Source of the DNA: Pseudomonadota bacterium
GTDB taxonomy: Bacteria; Pseudomonadota; Alphaproteobacteria; Rhizobiales; Xanthobacteraceae
NCBI GenBank assembly: GCA_023433965.1
Contig: JAEYTQ010000422.1
Span: 1 to 9,700 of the forward strand
DNA: 9,700 bases
Direction: 5' to 3'
Shown here piece by piece: positions 7,901-9,700 of the stretch (positions are counted from its first letter, which is position 1; each line of letters starts with the position of its first letter). The notes beneath the pieces were generated by a model. That model was not told the origin of the DNA. It searched no databases and saw only the letters and a list, made by a program, of their open reading frames with translations. A program made the position numbers and the translations under genes.

Positions 7901-8134
7901 GATGCGATCGCGATAGGTCGCAAGGCGGTCGAGGAGGCCGCCGAAGAATATGGCCACCAGACCGAAGCCATGTACGAGCTTGCAGAAACCTTGCGGCAGG
8001 CAGGCGATCTCGCCGGCGCCGAGGTGCATTTCAGGCGGGCCGCCGAGGCGGCGGAGCGTCTGGGCATGCCCCACCATCAAAGACGGGCCGCCGCGGCACT
8101 CGCAGATTGGCGGAAGGATGGGTTTGCAGCATGA
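4943..8134 (+). CDS. Zinc-ribbon/class III cyclase/ATPase/TPR fusion regulator
   Basis: This large cytosolic signalling protein has 1063 residues. In order: a zinc ribbon (C2, C5, C16, C19), a class III nucleotidyl cyclase domain (about 62-245), an AAA/STAND-type ATPase with Walker A GDAGIGKS (289-296) and Walker B VLVLED (E417, D418), a GNPFFLEQ helix typical of these ATPases (about 502-509), and helical TPR-like repeats (about 670-1050). The cyclase domain keeps both metal aspartates (D71 in FVD, D115 in LLGDG) and R193. The adenine-binding Lys is Q111, the Thr/Asp position is Gly, and the Asn is H189. Such substitutions recur in this fusion family, so activity may be low, different or lost. 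The family also occurs in mycobacteria and rhizobia. The first in-frame ATG is 4943; GTG codons at 4925 and 4937 are alternatives. Translation is probably coupled to the upstream micro-ORF and, by an ATGA overlap, to the P450 downstream. Confidence 0.88.
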   Translation: MCPACSARISREHRFCSQCGARLDRATEQASAQSAANAIARDARAIPLHAQAAVRPRMLTENKQVSVLFVDVCDSTSLLQYSDPEDSRNFLGKTLNHLAEAVGTYGGTVSQLLGDGLVALFGAPVAQEDHALRACLAALKMQRTIIPGHEVEGVASPMLRIGINSGEVLVGVVGQYGWSHYGADGKTIHLASRLEKMAAPGGILISAATQRLVAQQIDTRPVGMRSVRGLDDPIELHEVLVATESSAAAPMTRKQRWAPLVGREESLRILAGDLDAVRTGTMRTIGLCGDAGIGKSRLIADWISALASQGIEVCVAQARSYGSARAYSTAADLIASLAGLPQASVADAGSVRQALAAEWPPEGAVHLAAVNDLLGLAAPDEAWLALSPAQRRRRIGEALLWLVRRRTQAGTFVLVLEDVFLADRESQRLFEALLPKLQGLPILVCVSYRTDFEHQWRQVPWFAERVIEPLRDGEMLRLARALLGDDLSVLGVMNELVARADGNPFFLEQLVITMIDDGSLEGTPGAYRLQRPPGELRAPGSIAAVIGARVDRLPEAAKSALEAAAILGDPITRELIASMQAVDVGRSEELLGLCVASGLLAGQDQVRGQLEQHAFAFRHALVRDVVLGALTRARLKALHRQAFLALHARPGATEADVAPALAYHAFKGEEWEQAARYTVKSMARAISRSANQEALQLFERGLQAAHRVDDSSIARALELALRLEAIGAMLALGQIDDIFSNMERAEAIAVQLNDQRARAAVSTETAVFLWMRGRFEQGLRHASRGLEAARLAQRRHMMMAAHQTRLMHLHALGRYAEAATEGQILLSDFGPELSAHCVQPGWAAIPIINLYAFHASTLWRLGDGAAGHAICAKAYEILSNIDHPYSRLLIDTVQAQIWIESRELDRAETLMRTGVQQCMTYNVPTMLSVCTGVLGSALARNRKAAEAATLLEKGFADRIYQAAGPYGRTFMRVSLGVAYRKLDRFDDAIAIGRKAVEEAAEEYGHQTEAMYELAETLRQAGDLAGAEVHFRRAAEAAERLGMPHHQRRAAAALADWRKDGFAA
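8112..8117 (+). promoter_or_regulatory. Ribosome site in the end of the cyclase gene serving the P450
   Basis: GGAAGG lies 13 bases before the P450 ATG at 8131, inside the coding end of the regulator. The spacing is long, so re-initiation by ribosomes ending at the overlapping ATGA is likely to contribute. Confidence 0.4.
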
Positions 8135-9414
8135 AGCTCTCGACCTATGAACCCGACGCGTTGCAACCGGGAGCACGTCGTCTCTCTTACGGTCTCTTCT
8201 GCTGGCTCAACCGCCACACGACCGTCCTGCGTGTGATCGGCGGGTTGCTTCGGCGCTGGCCGGCCATCGGCGGCCGGTTTGGCTTGGTGGCACGCGCCAG
8301 CGCGGTCAAGGACGTGCTGACGCGCACGCGCAGCTTTTCCAACACCGCGCATGCCGCCAACATGGTGTCCGGAGACTATCTCATCGGCATGGACCCGGGT
8401 CCGACCTACACGGCCGACAGGGAGTTGGTCCATGCGCGCCTCGCTGCCCTGGATGTTCCGAACGCTTCCGACGAGGAAGCCAAGAGACGGCTCGAGATCC
8501 TGGGGCGATCCGGAGCGCGCAGGTTCGATTTGATCGAGGGCTATCTGATGTGGGTCGTCTTCCACGCCATGAAGCCGCTGTTCGGATCGGCAACCGACGC
8601 AGTGGTCGCCGGATCGGCGAACCCTTCGGCGCAAGGCACAATGGATGAAGGCCTGCAACAGCAGTACATGCTGGAGATCCGATATGTTGCGGGCCAATTG
8701 CTCGCCGGCGGCCTGGCGACACTCGACCTGCGGCGGCGGGCGGAGAGCTGTGGAGATGCGCTTCAGGCCCGCATCGAACGCGTGAGCGGCCGGATCGGCA
8801 CAGCGTGGGGCGTCAAGAGCGCTTCTCGAGACATCGAACGCAACGCGGTGGGGCTTGCCTGGATTTCGCATCCGGTCACCGTTCAGTCGGGGGCGCTCGT
8901 CGTTCAGGAGCTTCTCGGCCGCCCCCAGGTCTACGAACAATTGTGGGCCCGGGCCAGGAGTCTCGGGGATTGCGTCTGGACCGACGCCGGTTTCCGGAAG
9001 GACGTGCGCGATAATGTGCTGGAGCTCATGCGTTTTCGCCCGATCTTTCCGCTGCTGGCGCGTGACGTGCCCCGGGACACGGAGCTGCAGACGGGAGCGC
9101 GACAGAACGCCATGTGCCCAGGTGGCGGCAAGGTTTCGCTGCTGTCGATTGCCGCGCTGTTCGATCCGAGCGTGGACCGCGACATCGGACGCTTTTGTCC
9201 TAATCGCGACTGGGGCAGCGACGATCCCTTGCGCTACCTGATGTTCGGATATGGCTATCGCCAATGTCCCGCCCGGGACCACGCCGTGCACATCCTGACC
9301 AGCGCGCTGATCGGATTGCTGACGCTGCCCCGGCTGCAATTGGCGCGCGGTGAAGGCAAGGCCATCACCTATGACGGGCCGCTGATGTTGTCCATGCGCA
9401 TGCGGATCACCTGA
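8131..9414 (+). CDS. Atypical cytochrome P450
   Basis: This is a 427-residue soluble haem protein of the P450 fold. The haem loop is FGYGYRQCPA (372-381), with C379 as the thiolate ligand and Ala instead of the usual Gly two residues after it. The K-helix ExxR is E298-L-M-R301, followed by FRP. The meander reads DPSVDRDIGRFCPNRDW (345-361), matching the DPxxFxxPxxFxPxR pattern loosely. The I-helix region (about 236-262) should hold an (A/G)Gx(D/E)T motif for oxygen activation, but reads VGLAWISHPVTVQS. No acid-alcohol pair is evident. P450s without it are often peroxygenases or hydroperoxide isomerases such as CYP152 or CYP74, so a peroxide-driven reaction is possible; this is inference. No ferredoxin or reductase gene is in the window. 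The start overlaps the regulator stop as ATGA; a TTG at 8107 is less likely. The substrate is unknown. Confidence 0.87.
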   Translation: MKLSTYEPDALQPGARRLSYGLFCWLNRHTTVLRVIGGLLRRWPAIGGRFGLVARASAVKDVLTRTRSFSNTAHAANMVSGDYLIGMDPGPTYTADRELVHARLAALDVPNASDEEAKRRLEILGRSGARRFDLIEGYLMWVVFHAMKPLFGSATDAVVAGSANPSAQGTMDEGLQQQYMLEIRYVAGQLLAGGLATLDLRRRAESCGDALQARIERVSGRIGTAWGVKSASRDIERNAVGLAWISHPVTVQSGALVVQELLGRPQVYEQLWARARSLGDCVWTDAGFRKDVRDNVLELMRFRPIFPLLARDVPRDTELQTGARQNAMCPGGGKVSLLSIAALFDPSVDRDIGRFCPNRDWGSDDPLRYLMFGYGYRQCPARDHAVHILTSALIGLLTLPRLQLARGEGKAITYDGPLMLSMRMRIT

Positions 9415-9432
9415 GCGAGCGGAGAGACGGCC

Positions 9433-9700
9433 ATGCTCGAGAGCGTCCGGCGGCAGATGATCTGCATCGTTGCGCCAGGCTGGGCCGGCGGAGCCGGGCT
9501 TTCAGAACTGCTTCAAAAGGCGTTGGATCATCTCTTTCGCGATGTCGCCGTGGTCCACTTCGCCTCGATCGGGCTCCTGCCGGCGATGGCCGGTGCCGCG
9601 CAGAGGCGGCCGTCGTTGGTGCTGGAGCTTGCAGTCGAGGAGGGATTCCGCCCCGCCGATCTGTTGTATCGGCTCGTCTACCATCCGGACGGCGCAATGT
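9433..9700 (+). CDS. Unrecognised protein, N-terminal part (runs off the right edge)
   Basis: The frame is open from the ATG at 9433 to the window end, giving 89 residues. GGAGAG (9421-9426) is a good ribosome site six bases upstream, and the gene starts 18 bases after the P450 stop, so it belongs to the same operon. The peptide has two short beta-like stretches: MICIVAPGW (from residue 9) and VVHFASIGLLP (about 40-50), then LVLELAVEEGF (about 63-73). The pattern of an opening strand, a helix, HFA plus strand, and a strand ending in acidic residues recalls ferredoxin-like domains seen at the front of some haem-enzyme-associated proteins. That resemblance is from memory of pattern and is weak. 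I do not assign a function. Confidence 0.7.
   Translation, partial: MLESVRRQMICIVAPGWAGGAGLSELLQKALDHLFRDVAVVHFASIGLLPAMAGAAQRRPSLVLELAVEEGFRPADLLYRLVYHPDGAM

Noticed and set aside
8107..8130. TTG start at 8107 for the P450
   Set aside because: It would overlap the regulator by 28 bases with a rare start codon. The ATG at 8131 in an ATGA overlap is simpler.
8077..9339. A 420-codon minus-strand frame opposite the P450
   Set aside because: It is an antisense shadow; the P450 motifs on the plus strand are clear.

Overview
The window looks like chromosomal DNA of a GC-rich alphaproteobacterium, most likely Bradyrhizobium or a close relative. This rests on the high-GC codon use, the abundance of class III nucleotidyl cyclases (two here), and an mntH gene preceded by a Fur/Mur-type palindrome, as known for Bradyrhizobium mntH. 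No taxonomic search was possible, so this is inference. I see no tRNA, rRNA, CRISPR, insertion sequence or phage gene.

Left part (1-2965): the N-terminal end of an MFS transporter runs leftward off the window. Divergent to it is a stand-alone class III adenylate cyclase (423-1682) with intact catalytic residues. A second MFS transporter of the EntS/MFS_3 type (1721-2965, minus strand) converges on the cyclase with only 38 bases between the stop codons.

Middle (2966-4924): the Nramp manganese importer mntH (3134-4486) is divergent from the second MFS gene. A near-perfect 17-bp Mur/Fur-like palindrome overlaps its predicted -35 element, and the -10 sits so close to the ATG that the mRNA may be leaderless. 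About 390 bases without a conventional gene follow. They hold two inverted repeats behind mntH, a candidate promoter inside a direct repeat, a further palindrome, and then a possible 20-codon leader ORF.

Right part (4878-9700): this is the most interesting region and looks like one operon. A leader micro-ORF ends two bases before the ATG of a 1063-residue zinc-ribbon/cyclase/ATPase/TPR regulator. The regulator's stop codon overlaps the start of an unusual cytochrome P450 (ATGA overlap). Eighteen bases after the P450 starts a small unrecognised protein that runs off the window. The cyclase domain of the regulator keeps its metal aspartates but not the usual base-reading residues. The P450 keeps its ExxR and cysteine-ligand motifs but has no recognisable acid-alcohol pair in the I-helix. 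A plausible but unproven reading is a sensor-regulator controlling a peroxide- or hydroperoxide-using haem enzyme pathway that continues to the right.
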